A DNA stretch of 16,358 nucleotides from Sergeia podlipaevii (GCA_030849805.1 JASANZ010001802.1:1-16358), one strand, 5' to 3'. Counted from the first letter of the stretch, positions 6,712 through 14,804 are shown. Notes: a model not told the origin generated them from the sequence alone. Program-made: numbers and translations.

Positions 6712-8490
6712 CTATAGCATGCTTTCTACAGCCGAGATCCACACCTTCACCGCATCCACAAAAGGTCGTGCAGCTACCCCAAGCGCCGACGCATCGCTGT
6801 GTCTCACGTCCACCGATATGCTCATCAGCATCAGATTGTTCTCGCGGCAAATGCCTACACCACCGCCAGCCATGTCCTTGCCAAGCAGCGCGCCTTCCAG
6901 GACCATCTCATAGAGCGCCAGCCTTTCTTGTGAAGACCGAGGGAGGCAGCTCAGCAAGGTAGCATACAGAAAGAGTCGCTCTGTCGCGTCATCCAACGTC
7001 ACCAGTACATTCATTTGATCAGAGATCTGCACGACACATGTGTTATTGGCATCCAGCTCCATGGCTGGCACGTCTAATACCATCGCCAGATAGTCCAGGG
7101 CATCACGTGTAAGAGACTCTAAGGAACGGGTGCTGTGGATTCCTACAACTGCTGCTGTGCGAGGGGATGCGCTGCGAGAGCGATGGCGACTGGCCCCAAC
7201 GCCATCCGCCCGTGGCTGCGAGTCCTCCGTTGGATCCTGCCTGCTCTGCAGCTCCGCTAAGTGGAAGCGTAGTTCTTGAGCGGAGGCCTCCTTCTCCTCT
7301 GCTGCTCTCTTCCACATGCGCACCTCGCTTTCGAGCTCCTTTGCCAGCTCCGCCTGGTCGGCTATCACACGACCGCGGTCCTCAATCGCCTGTTTCCGCT
7401 CGCGACGCAACAGGTCTAACTCCCTCACAAGCTCCGCTTCCTTTGTACGCCACACAGCGGCGTTCTGCTTATGACGCTCCAGTGCCTCCGAGACGGCCCC
7501 TTCAATCTCGGTGCCAGAGCGCAAGCGCTCCTGTGCGAGTTCCTTCTGCGCCTGCGTGTAGCTCTGATCTGCCTCCCAGAGCTGTGTCTCTGCCCCGCGA
7601 AGACGCTCACGTAGTGCCGCGTTCTCCTCTTGCAGAGCATTCACAAGAGAGGAAGAATTTGTTAGTGCGCCTTGTGATTGTGAGGGACGTGGAGAACGAG
7701 AGACATGATGCTGCAGTTGCGACGGCGCATTCTTCGCCGCCGAGGGTGAGAGTCCCTCTCCGCTGCGCCGGCTAGTCCTTGATGGTAAAGCTACCTGCGC
7801 TGCTCCTAACGAAGCTCCTCGCGATGCCGCCGATTCTGCCTGCGCGGCAGTCAGCCCTTCCCTAACCTTCACAGGGTCACTGTCTCTCATGTAGTAGCTG
7901 CTCCCCTCATGGTTGCTGCCAATTGTTTTGTTAGACTGCCGTGCCACTGTTGTGGCAGGCGTCATATCCATGCTTTGACCATCCCTACCGGCGTCACGTT
8001 GCAGTGAGCCGCTAAACCGTCCCGGACCACCAGGTCCTCGCGAAGCTCGGCCCACGTCAGCATAGGGTCCCGCATCAGGCAAGTAGCTGGCTGGCGGCAA
8101 ATTGGCATCGTTGCTGTAGTAACTGTTGGTATTGCGATTGCTGTGGCTGCGGTTACGGAGGCTGCTGCTGGTGTGTGGGGATGGTTGCCTCTCCTGTGCC
8201 TGCTGCTGCTGCTTCTGTGAAGCATCGCGTATTTTGGCAGGATGTAGACGGAGCACTACGCCATCGTATAAGCCAATGTCATCTCCGTTCATGTCATCCG
8301 TGATGGACCGACCATCAATAGAAAGAAACTGCTTTGCTGGCGGAATGTGAGCCGCCTTTTCCAAGTAGCGCTTAATCTTACGAGTACCAAGCAACCGCAG
8401 CTCTCCTTGCATGACAAGTTTATACTTGCATCCATCCACATCGGATACCACATACACGCTCTTCCTTGGCTTCTGAGGAGAAGTGCTCAT
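6712..8490 (-). CDS. Ubiquitin-like / coiled-coil / CesT (Tir-chaperone-like) fusion protein
   Basis: A 592-residue protein from the ATG at 8490 to TAG. The frame stays open upstream to a GTG at 8514, but this lies in the presumed 5' untranslated region. Residues 11-83 have a ubiquitin-like beta-grasp pattern: 'YKLVMQGELRLLGTRKIKRY' (23-42), then FLSIDGRSITDD (55-66) and LYDGVVLRLH. Residues 84-280 are low complexity, with a short polyQ and many Ser, Arg, Asn and Gly. Residues about 282-415 are a strongly charged heptad-rich coiled coil. Residues about 458-592 match the CesT/Tir-chaperone pattern: a first helix with LDYLAMVLDVPAMELD, strands CVVQISDQMNVLVTLDD (485-501), LFLYATLLSCLP (506-517), 'LYEMVLEGALL', 'AGGGVGICRENNLMLMSISV' and a last helix FVDAVKVWISAVESML. 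CesT-type domains are best known as type III secretion chaperones that dimerise and bind partners. A cytoskeletal or scaffold role is inferred from the coiled coil only. Confidence 0.85.
   Translation of the reverse strand: MSTSPQKPRKSVYVVSDVDGCKYKLVMQGELRLLGTRKIKRYLEKAAHIPPAKQFLSIDGRSITDDMNGDDIGLYDGVVLRLHPAKIRDASQKQQQQAQERQPSPHTSSSLRNRSHSNRNTNSYYSNDANLPPASYLPDAGPYADVGRASRGPGGPGRFSGSLQRDAGRDGQSMDMTPATTVARQSNKTIGSNHEGSSYYMRDSDPVKVREGLTAAQAESAASRGASLGAAQVALPSRTSRRSGEGLSPSAAKNAPSQLQHHVSRSPRPSQSQGALTNSSSLVNALQEENAALRERLRGAETQLWEADQSYTQAQKELAQERLRSGTEIEGAVSEALERHKQNAAVWRTKEAELVRELDLLRRERKQAIEDRGRVIADQAELAKELESEVRMWKRAAEEKEASAQELRFHLAELQSRQDPTEDSQPRADGVGASRHRSRSASPRTAAVVGIHSTRSLESLTRDALDYLAMVLDVPAMELDANNTCVVQISDQMNVLVTLDDATERLFLYATLLSCLPRSSQERLALYEMVLEGALLGKDMAGGGVGICRENNLMLMSISVDVRHSDASALGVAARPFVDAVKVWISAVESML
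6715..7119 (-). other. CesT / Tir-chaperone-like domain of the fusion protein
   Basis: Encodes residues 458-592. Domain length, alpha-beta-alpha-beta order and hydrophobic spacing fit the type III secretion chaperone family: a leading helix with LDYLAMVLDVP, Cys/Val strand, LVTLDD strand, LFLYATLLSCLP helix, Gly-rich turn AGGG and terminal amphipathic helix with W584. The match is by pattern recognition, not by a search. Confidence 0.65.
8242..8460 (-). other. Ubiquitin-like domain of the CesT fusion protein
   Basis: Encodes residues 11-83. The order beta-beta-alpha-beta-beta can be read from VYVV / YKLVMQG / TRKIKRYLEKAA / KQFLSIDG / GVVLRLH, with the 'IDGRSITDD' turn where ubiquitin-like proteins have their F-x-G-K-x-L-x-D segment. 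There is no C-terminal Gly-Gly, so it should act as a binding module rather than a conjugated modifier. Confidence 0.65.
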
Positions 8491-8556
8491 GATACCTTTT
8501 TCTCTCACACACACTCTTTCGCTTTTTGCCGTTTTGTTGCTGTTATATTAAAGTAT

Positions 8557-8582
8557 CTAAAAAAATGTGTGTAACAAGAGAT
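8557..8582 (-). promoter_or_regulatory. Candidate trans-splice acceptor for the CesT fusion gene
   Basis: In transcript direction a pyrimidine-rich stretch ends in ATTTTTTTAG, with AG at forward 8557-8558. The resulting 5' untranslated region would be about 66 nt. It would contain the in-frame GTG at 8514, and the first ATG is at 8490, which supports the start chosen for that gene. Confidence 0.5.
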
Positions 8583-8651
8583 ATACAAATCATGCAGAAA
8601 TATGCACACAGTAAAGAAAAAAAATACTTGTGAGCAATGAAGCTATGTTCT

Positions 8652-8696
8652 TTATATATATATATAAGGCACAAGTATTATATATATATATATATA
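8652..8696. repeat. Two (TA)n blocks 11 bp apart
   Basis: Alternating TA at 8652-8666 and 8679-8696, separated by a short non-repetitive segment (AGGCACAAGTAT). Each block is self-complementary and the two can also pair with each other, giving hairpin or cruciform potential in the spacer upstream of the CesT fusion gene. Confidence 0.85.
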
Positions 8697-9315
8697 GGAA
8701 AGCAAAAGGTCCCGGTATCTAATGGTGTAGCCGTATTGATCCCCTCTACTGTATTTTCTTTTTTTTTTTTTCACAGAATCTCTATTATATATGTAAGAAC
8801 AAAATGTAATGTTCGTGTATGTGTGCTAAGTGCACTATCATATGTGTAATTGCAAAAAAAGAGAAAAAAAATGAAGGACAAACATCAAAAGCAAAAACAA
8901 AAAAAAAACGCCAATGAAGTATATTAATGCGACTACCGCAGAGTTATAAGTGCATGTGCTGACAGACTTTTCAACATAAGGGAACAAAAGTTTTTCCACC
9001 TATCGAATTCGCTATATTTTTTCTATTACTGTTGACGTAGTGCTCACTTGACTGTGTGAACAAAAACAAGTAACTTCCGGGGACGCAATAAACAGAAAAC
9101 AATTTATAACCAAACATAATAATCACTATATACATGTCCCCCTACTCTTTTCTTCCACAGATAAATAAATGAGAGAGAAATGAAAGGGGGGGGGAAATAA
9201 AAAAAACATTTCACCTTTCATAATGTACAGACACAAGCGCATCAACACAGAACCTTCCTCCTAACAAAAAAAAGGAAGAAAAAGAAGAAAAAGACGCCCA
9301 CTCTAAGAACAGGTT

Positions 9316-11304
9316 TCACAGCCTAATATCTAGATCGTCCCCTGCTTGTGTCAAAAAAGTTGTAGAGCGTGGAGGACGAGCAGCACCTCTCATAGCCTTG
9401 TTGCGTGCCTTCGTCTTGATCTTCGTTACCATCTTCTGCACTTCACCACTTGATGGCCTCTCCAGCTTCTCATTCATATGAAAACCCCATTCCTCGTCAT
9501 ACTCGGGCGTGCATTGCCGCAGAACAAACCTCGACCCCATGCACAACTGCTGTCCAACGATGAGACTCGCTGAGCCTTTCACAGCCATACCAATCTGCTG
9601 CAGCGTCAAGCCCTCCACCACGCGTTCATACTCCACTTGGCGCACTGTAGGCACTTGCTGCTGTTGCTGCTGTAACGTGAGCCCATTTGATTTGCCAGAG
9701 ACCCGCGAGTCCGTGACCATTTTGTAAAGATTCTCGTCAATAAACCCTAGTGATGCCTTCACAAAGGCAGGGGAAACGATCATGTGCAGGCGATAGAAAG
9801 CGTGGCTGAGGAAGCGGAGCTTCCACTCCGCGTGAAAGAAAACATTCGGAGTCCAGTTGTAGTCAATCTCATTTAGAAATAGCAACGCGCGCTGAAGCTT
9901 CGCGCGGATGCCGCGATCCACCAACTGCAGCCGCGCACGACGCATGGGGAAAGAACATGCGAGCACCGCCTCCAGCGTTTTTTCTACCTCACCTAGCAGC
10001 GCACCCAGATGCTCCTCAGCGGATTCCTTAAGAATCGCAAAGGCATCGTATTCCTCCGCCTTGGACTGAAGCGAGAGCAAAATGGAAGAGTAGTTCTCTG
10101 TCTCACCAAGAATGCGGACACAGCGAGAGAGCAACTCAATGCGCATCTGCGCCTCCTCTGCATCCTTCGCGGGAACAGAGCGCAGAAAGGTTAGCGTGTA
10201 CTGTACCATCCACTGTGCCGTGTGCGTAACAGGGAGCACTTCGAAGGCGGTTGGTAGAACATGCTCTCTAATGTACTGCAGTACGTGGGTAGGGCCTTGC
10301 AGGAGAAGAGGATTTTCTCTCTCGCGAGCCATAAACTCGTGCCGCTCCTTTGGGACCAAAGGTGGAGGCTCGCTCACGCACATGGGGAGCGCAACTTCGT
10401 CCTTCGCAACACCTCGCTCAAGCGCAAGCAGCGCCTTCGAAAGCGTTTCTAATACTTCGCTAAAGAGAAAAGGTGTGCACAATGCATCGAGTTCTGTCTC
10501 AATAGTTTTGAGGTTCTCTTCCACCTCCATACGTGCCTCAACAATGCAATTCACAGGTCGATATGTGCACCGTAGCTTTTCCATAAAAGGTGATGTAAAC
10601 TCATCAGAGGGTTCCGAGGGAAGATCCAAATCTTCGTCAGCGAATACCCCGTGCAGGCTAGAATGGTCTCGGTCACGGGTGTTGCTTGAGTTTTCGCTTA
10701 AATCTCCCTGCACAACAGACGTGAAGTGGACATTGCTGCTACTGACGTTTGTCGCTGTAGTGGTGGTGTCGTCCGTCGCTCCCTCGAGTGCTGGCACCAC
10801 GGTCTTCTTGCCAGTATTTGTGGCTTCCGGTGCGCCGGTGTCCCCTAAAGTTGTGCGTGGGATCTCTGCCAGGTTAATTGTATCCCACATCTTGCGCTCA
10901 GTTTTAGAAAGCGGCTCTAACACCTTACGCGGGTTGTAGTACCCTTCACGCAGTGTTTCCTCCGCAGCTGTACCAAGGCCCTTGCCTAGTACAAGGTGCT
11001 GGACCTGGCGTTCTTTGTTTTGTTTCTGTCGCTCTCGAAAAGCATCACGGATGCGACGGTCCAGCTCGTTCCTCTCGTAGGAAACGCTAGAGTCCCTCGC
11101 AATGCTAGAGAAGTAGCTGTTCGAGCTGTTGGCAGCAGCAGCACCACCAGCAGCAGCAGCAGCGTTGGTGATAGACACTCTAGCGGCGTCACTTCGGGAT
11201 GTAGTGGAGGACATGAAGGCCGAGAGGGAGGGAGCCGTAGTGCTCTGGTTATTGCTGTTAAGTCCCCCTAGTGAGGGAATGTCATGGATCCCAAGATTCT
11301 GCAT
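9316..11304 (-). CDS. Unrecognised helical protein, probably lineage-specific
   Basis: A 662-residue protein, ATG to TGA, with no family I recognise. The N terminus (1-75) is low complexity, rich in Ser, Asn and Ala with an Ala/Gly run at 48-58. A charged helical segment, ELDRRIRDAFRERQKQNKER (80-99), leads into the ordered-looking motif 'LGKGLGTAAEETLREGYYNP' (106-125) and EPLSKTERKMWDTINLAEIPRT (130-151). Residues 155-235 are acidic and Thr/Ser-rich. Residues about 240-530 are rich in amphipathic helices with conserved-looking Trp and Tyr, such as HTAQWMVQYTLTFL (361-374) and WTPNVFFHAEWKLRFLSHAF (484-503). A Q6 tract (545-550) precedes a C-terminal region ending in a basic stretch (622-646). 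No signal peptide, membrane helix or catalytic motif is visible. The helical core could be a repeat or scaffold fold; I cannot assign a role. Met31 is an alternative start. Confidence 0.8.
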   Translation of the reverse strand: MQNLGIHDIPSLGGLNSNNQSTTAPSLSAFMSSTTSRSDAARVSITNAAAAAGGAAAANSSNSYFSSIARDSSVSYERNELDRRIRDAFRERQKQNKERQVQHLVLGKGLGTAAEETLREGYYNPRKVLEPLSKTERKMWDTINLAEIPRTTLGDTGAPEATNTGKKTVVPALEGATDDTTTTATNVSSSNVHFTSVVQGDLSENSSNTRDRDHSSLHGVFADEDLDLPSEPSDEFTSPFMEKLRCTYRPVNCIVEARMEVEENLKTIETELDALCTPFLFSEVLETLSKALLALERGVAKDEVALPMCVSEPPPLVPKERHEFMARERENPLLLQGPTHVLQYIREHVLPTAFEVLPVTHTAQWMVQYTLTFLRSVPAKDAEEAQMRIELLSRCVRILGETENYSSILLSLQSKAEEYDAFAILKESAEEHLGALLGEVEKTLEAVLACSFPMRRARLQLVDRGIRAKLQRALLFLNEIDYNWTPNVFFHAEWKLRFLSHAFYRLHMIVSPAFVKASLGFIDENLYKMVTDSRVSGKSNGLTLQQQQQQVPTVRQVEYERVVEGLTLQQIGMAVKGSASLIVGQQLCMGSRFVLRQCTPEYDEEWGFHMNEKLERPSSGEVQKMVTKIKTKARNKAMRGAARPPRSTTFLTQAGDDLDIRL

Positions 11305-11308
11305 GGTT

Positions 11309-11386
11309 CTAAAACAATTTTCTTATTTAATAAAGGGCACAACAATAATAAAAATAAAAGGTGAAAGAGAAGGAGAAAAAAAAAAC
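11309..11386 (-). promoter_or_regulatory. Polypyrimidine tract and candidate trans-splice acceptors for the helical-protein gene
   Basis: In transcript direction a long T/C tract (forward about 11361-11386) is followed by T-rich sequence. The first AG is in AAATAAG (forward 11322-11323); a second, in TTGTTTTAG (forward 11309-11310), lies 4 nt before the ATG at 11304. Either places that ATG as the first in the mRNA. Confidence 0.5.
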
Positions 11387-11599
11387 TCAAAAGAAGTGTG
11401 AAGCAGTTGCTGCGACTCTTGGCCTCTGATTTTTGTTTCTCAATAGAAAAGCAAGAAAGAGGGAGAAAGAAAACACCGGTTCCGCACACCTGCAACACTT
11501 GACTATACAGTGCGAGAGTGGGATTTCACTTTACCATCAAAATGTTCTTTATTTCTTTTCTTTTCTTTTTTTTTCCTGATCGTTGTGCACATCCATCCA

Positions 11600-12961
11600 T
11601 CACAGCTCCAGGTCCTTCGTAAGAACATACCATACACCCCACGCTACAATCAGCAGCAGTGAAACCACCCCCCATTGGCTAATCTCTTCCACCACACGCG
11701 GTGCATCGCCAAGATACACTTGTAACACAAAGAGATAGTCCTTTGGGTCCTTGTAAACACTTAGTGCATCGCCAAGTATGGTTTTCACACGCACCTCAGC
11801 GGAGCTCTCGCGTACATCGGACTGCAGCATGACACCGCCACGACAGTTGGGACTGCGCACCACTCGTATCTTTTCCTTCTTCCCCATCCCTACACAGTGC
11901 TGCTGCTGTTGTTGTTGTTGTTGTTGTTGTTGTTCATCTTGCGACACCTGCTGGTGCTGATTTCCTGCCGGAATTGTTGTGGCCACTGGTGTGAACTGAA
12001 TGCGGTAGCTCATGCGGTCTGGCACACGTGGAGCACAGTAATACGCAAAGGGGATTTCCATCACACCCTGTGCAGAGCGGCACAACTTAGTACGCCACGA
12101 CACTAGCACGTGTAACTTCTCATTGTCTGCGCGTGTGCGTGCATGCGTTGCCCCTGCTGACGTGGCATTACCTGTCCTGAGCCGCGACACTAAGGACAGA
12201 TCATCTACCACGTAGTAATAGAGAAGCTTCGCCTTCACAGTCGCAGCCGCATGCAAATGTGCCGTGCGCTTAGCTTTCCGTACTGCCTTGCTTATTGAAG
12301 CCTCAGCCTCCTCCTGATCACCCTTATCTAGTTCCTGGTCTGCATCCTTTCCATCCTCTGGATCCGCCGGCGCCGTCATCATGGTCGTGGTTGCGGCCAC
12401 TCCTGCTGCTATGTCCTTCCCCCCTTCTTCCTCCTCCTCTCCGCTCATGTCGCTCGTCTCGCCCAAGAACGCTGCCTTATGAGCAGACGAGATGAGAGCG
12501 CCATCTCTCCTGCGAGCGCGCATAAGTGTGCCAAACACGTGATGCCCGTTCACCCGCACGGTGAAGTTATCCGTCCCACCACCGCATTCGCTAAAAGGAA
12601 AATAAAAGACAAGTTTCTTCCTTGCTTTCTTCCTGTCTAAGCCATCGCTACCGCCAACGTTTTCTCTCCACGCCTCGCAGACTTCCGATGTGGAAAGAGA
12701 ATAACTACAGCGCAGTTCATAGTGGACTGTGCTGCTGGTAGCCTGAACGTTGAGTCCGCAATCGTCACAGACCAAAGCAGAGCCATCCATCTTGGTGCCC
12801 TCCCGAAGCCCGCCTATCTGAGAGTTGGGTGAAGAACCGGTGCTGGGGTTGGGGCACAGGTATACACCACACTTGGGGGGTTGCTTGTAGGGGAGGACCC
12901 CTATGTGTTCCGCGCGCTGTGCGGCCTCTTGTTCTTTTTTTCTGTTTGAAAAGAAAAACAT
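11600..12961 (-). CDS. Tail-anchored protein with a divergent VIT-like region and no vWA domain
   Basis: A 453-residue protein, ATG to TGA. Segments follow the order of a vault/inter-alpha-trypsin (VIT) domain: KCGVYLCPN (30-38), ALVCDDCGLNVQATSSTVHY (62-81), the strand-turn KLVFYFPFSE (116-125) resembling the family 'Y-x-FPL', then 'DNFTVRVNGHHVFGTLMRAR' (131-150). After an acidic low-complexity insertion (about 165-225) comes NEKLHVLVSWRTKL to PFAYYCAPRVP (280-314). A segment VVRSPNCRGG to PKDYLFVLQV (367-415) resembles the linker preceding vWA in VIT-vWA proteins. Instead of vWA the chain ends in one membrane helix, about WGVVSLLLIVAWGVWYVL (430-447), with a six-residue tail. No signal peptide is seen, so a cytosol-facing tail anchor is likely. 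C31/C36 and C65/C68 could bind zinc. A Q11 tract (344-354) interrupts the protein. The VIT reading is moderately supported; function is unknown. Confidence 0.8.
   Translation of the reverse strand: MFFFSNRKKEQEAAQRAEHIGVLPYKQPPKCGVYLCPNPSTGSSPNSQIGGLREGTKMDGSALVCDDCGLNVQATSSTVHYELRCSYSLSTSEVCEAWRENVGGSDGLDRKKARKKLVFYFPFSECGGGTDNFTVRVNGHHVFGTLMRARRRDGALISSAHKAAFLGETSDMSGEEEEEGGKDIAAGVAATTTMMTAPADPEDGKDADQELDKGDQEEAEASISKAVRKAKRTAHLHAAATVKAKLLYYYVVDDLSLVSRLRTGNATSAGATHARTRADNEKLHVLVSWRTKLCRSAQGVMEIPFAYYCAPRVPDRMSYRIQFTPVATTIPAGNQHQQVSQDEQQQQQQQQQQQHCVGMGKKEKIRVVRSPNCRGGVMLQSDVRESSAEVRVKTILGDALSVYKDPKDYLFVLQVYLGDAPRVVEEISQWGVVSLLLIVAWGVWYVLTKDLEL
11899..11935 (-). repeat. polyQ-encoding CAA/CAG repeat
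   Basis: An in-frame run of 11 Gln codons (residues 344-354 of the VIT-like protein), mostly CAA (GTT on the plus strand) with CAG at one end. It is likely to vary in length between strains. Confidence 0.85.
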
Positions 12962-12997
12962 GAGGGATAGACTGGCGATTGAGAGCGCTTAATCAAT

Positions 12998-13022
12998 ATA
13001 TGTATGTATGTATGTATGTATG
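12998..13022. repeat. (GTAT)n tetranucleotide array
   Basis: About six copies of a TATG unit in tandem, in the 5' flank of the VIT-like gene. A related, imperfect GTGTATGTATG segment follows at about 13048-13058. Confidence 0.85.
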
Positions 13023-13289
13023 GGTATATCTATGCTACTATGGCTTTGTGTGTATGTATGATCTGGAGAAAGTTTAGAATGCTTCCAGTACTCTGATTCT
13101 TCACTGGGAGTGTCACGATGTAAAAGATAAAGGAGAAGCAAAGAATAGGAAATAGCATATATATGAAACGTTACTTTCAAGTGAACAATAATAACGGCAG
13201 TAGGGATACAAAAATGCACGTGCACATCGTAATGAAGAACATCTACCATAAAGTGGAATATCAAAAGAAGAACAAACGTTGTTTTCCGA

Positions 13290-13318
13290 CTGCGCACAAA
13301 GAAAAAAAAAAAAGAAAC
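13290..13318 (-). promoter_or_regulatory. Candidate trans-splice acceptor for the VIT-like gene
   Basis: In transcript direction a T-rich tract (forward 13299-13317) is followed by GTGCGCAG with AG at forward 13290-13291, giving a 5' untranslated region of about 330 nt. Weaker alternatives closer to the ATG are CTCCCAG (AG at 13104-13105) and TTTCTCCAG near 13063. Which is used cannot be told from sequence alone. Confidence 0.35.
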
Positions 13319-13659
13319 ACCGCAAGAACATTGGTAATAGTTATTAATATTATAATGATGCTAGTATTCTGTGGTGTGTTGATTTAGATCTGAAAATCTA
13401 AAAAGTTAGCTGAAAAAGAAAGAAGAGAATAAACAACCATTTTCACTTTTATAGAAGGGACAAATTATGCGAGAAAGGTACAGTAGAAAAGATACAAAAG
13501 GAGACGGAAATAGAGAGAGAGAGAGAGACTACTTGATTTCCATTCATTTCTGAAATCTCCAGAAAAGGCATGGCTGGAACATATGGAACCACATCCCTTT
13601 CTTTTCCCTCTCCCCCCACCCTCACCCCTCTCTCTTCACAATAACACGAGTTACTCGTG

Positions 13660-14352
13660 CTACGTCTTGAGGCTATTTTCGCTTCTAGAAATGGAGCTTA
13701 ACCTTGACCCAGTGCCGTTCTCACCAGCATCTCCTTCATCATCAGAAGACGTCGAGGATGATGACTCGCTACTCTCCTTCTCCTTCTCTGTCACCTCAGC
13801 TGAGACTGGCCTGATCGCGCGGCATTGAGGGCACTCCATGTACTTACTCGGCACTAGCACCTGGCACGCAGCGCAGTACCATAGCACTACATCCAACTCA
13901 TGTGTGGGCGGCACCCACTGCACCTCCTTCATATCTGTGCTGTTGGCGTAGAAAACATGCTTTGAGAGCGGGTCAAAAAACTCATGCCACTCCTCACTCA
14001 CGTGGTCGTACGCACAGTCCTTCGTGTCATGCATACCACCACACTCCTTACAGTGATACCGCTTCACAGCGCATTGCTGTGCATTGTGCCCTCTCTGACC
14101 ACAACGCCAGCACCCTCGTTTCGTGTCCATCAGCGGATGGTCCTCAGGATGCTCCAGCAGCCGAGAGCACTCAACCGTCCAGTGGCTCTTCGCACATATA
14201 TGGCACAGAAAGTTGTATGGCACACGAGGCAGTGGAGCAGGTGATGCAGCTCTATGGGACCGACGACCGCCATCATCTCGACGGCTACGTTTGGTACTAG
14301 TGCCCCCACTAGTCCTCGCCTTGGTCCTGCCGCCACGGTTTCCTCGGGACAT
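13660..14352 (-). CDS. Triple CCHC zinc-knuckle / WW / RanBP2-type zinc-finger protein, probable RNA-processing factor
   Basis: A 230-residue protein, ATG to TAG. The N terminus (1-35) is rich in Arg, Gly and Ser, like RNA-binding tails. Three zinc knuckles follow: C50-x2-C53-x3-H57-x4-C62, the canonical C81-x2-C84-x4-H89-x4-C94, and C101-x2-C104-x3-H108-x4-C113. Next comes a WW-like module, EEWHEFFDPLSKHVFYAN to VQWVPP (120-149), with W122, F134-Y135, N137, W146 and P148/P149. Then W158-x-C160-x2-C163-x10-C174-x2-C177 fits a RanBP2-type zinc finger. The C terminus (187-230) is acidic and Ser-rich, likely phosphorylated. Zinc knuckles and RanBP2 fingers commonly bind single-stranded RNA, and WW domains bind Pro-rich partners such as splicing factors. 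A role in mRNA splicing or processing is therefore inferred. It differs from all-knuckle kinetoplastid proteins such as UMSBP by its WW and RanBP2 modules. Confidence 0.9.
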   Translation of the reverse strand: MSRGNRGGRTKARTSGGTSTKRSRRDDGGRRSHRAASPAPLPRVPYNFLCHICAKSHWTVECSRLLEHPEDHPLMDTKRGCWRCGQRGHNAQQCAVKRYHCKECGGMHDTKDCAYDHVSEEWHEFFDPLSKHVFYANSTDMKEVQWVPPTHELDVVLWYCAACQVLVPSKYMECPQCRAIRPVSAEVTEKEKESSESSSSTSSDDEGDAGENGTGSRLSSISRSENSLKT

Positions 14353-14804
14353 GGGCTTGTATTAATAATAATGCAAATTTGTATAGAAGTAGTGATAGTA
14401 CTGCTCTGCGCAGCCAATATTCACTGTGATTAAGAAGAAAAACACTATATATGCACTTGAGCTAACTTCGAAAAGAGAAAGAAAAAAAAAAACTAACGTC
14501 CTGTTTGCTGTCACAGGCTCTTTCAACACCTAAAATGCAAATACATATATATACATATAAAACGTATAAAAAAAAAATATAAAAAAATAAAGAGTTCGAA
14601 TATCAAAGAGAAATGACACTCCCAGCAGTTTTTCTTTGCCCTTCATCACAATTTGATGGGATGCAAAGAGATTTAAAGCAACTGTCAATGTGATGCATCC
14701 ATATATACTACATTGAAAAAAAAAAACATAGCAATGGCAACAACAAAAAATTACCACATATAGCAAGTGATATACGTCTGCACCGACTCAGCAGATTCAT
14801 ACAC
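14353..14804. other. Intergenic region between the SET-like gene and the zinc-knuckle gene
   Basis: A 0.45 kb AT-rich spacer with short (AT)n runs (about 14541-14558), A-tracts and the likely splice signal of the zinc-knuckle gene. Nothing else was recognised. A GTTCGAA sequence at 14594-14600 resembles the core of a tRNA B box, but no cloverleaf can be built around it. Confidence 0.6.
14466..14492 (-). promoter_or_regulatory. Polypyrimidine tract and candidate trans-splice acceptor for the zinc-knuckle gene
   Basis: In transcript direction a T11 run and TCTTTCTCTTTT lead into CGAAG, with AG at forward 14466-14467. This gives a 5' untranslated region of about 113 nt before the ATG at 14352. 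Confidence 0.5.

Larger units (their letters stand above)
8491..9315. other. Intergenic region between the unrecognised helical gene and the CesT fusion gene
   Basis: A 0.8 kb AT-rich spacer holding two (TA)n blocks, several A-tracts, a G9 run (9185-9193) and the splice signal of the CesT fusion gene close to its ATG. No open frame with a plausible start or protein-like composition was found on either strand. Confidence 0.6.
12962..13659. other. Intergenic region between the zinc-knuckle/WW gene and the VIT-like gene
   Basis: A 0.7 kb AT-rich spacer with a GTAT tetranucleotide array, an (AG)n run near 13513-13528, A-tracts and a pyrimidine-rich plus-strand segment just past the stop codon of the zinc-knuckle gene (13595-13640). 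No open frame with protein-like composition is present on either strand. Confidence 0.6.

Noticed and set aside
7167..7775. 202-codon plus-strand open frame
   Set aside because: It is antisense to the coiled-coil part of the CesT fusion gene; the Pro/Ser/Arg-rich product is what the complement of such a region gives.
8491..8514. Eight-residue N-terminal extension of the CesT fusion protein
   Set aside because: It would start at GTG inside a GT-rich run in the presumed 5' untranslated region; the first ATG after the acceptor at 8557 is at 8490.
10112..10939. 275-codon ATG-started open frame on the plus strand
   Set aside because: It lies wholly antisense to the helical-protein gene, has Ser/Arg/Val-rich composition typical of a reverse-strand shadow, and runs against the direction of every supported gene.
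14585..14610. tRNA-like B-box core (GTTCGAA)
   Set aside because: No matching A box, acceptor stem or anticodon arm can be paired around it, and the flanks are A/T homopolymers.
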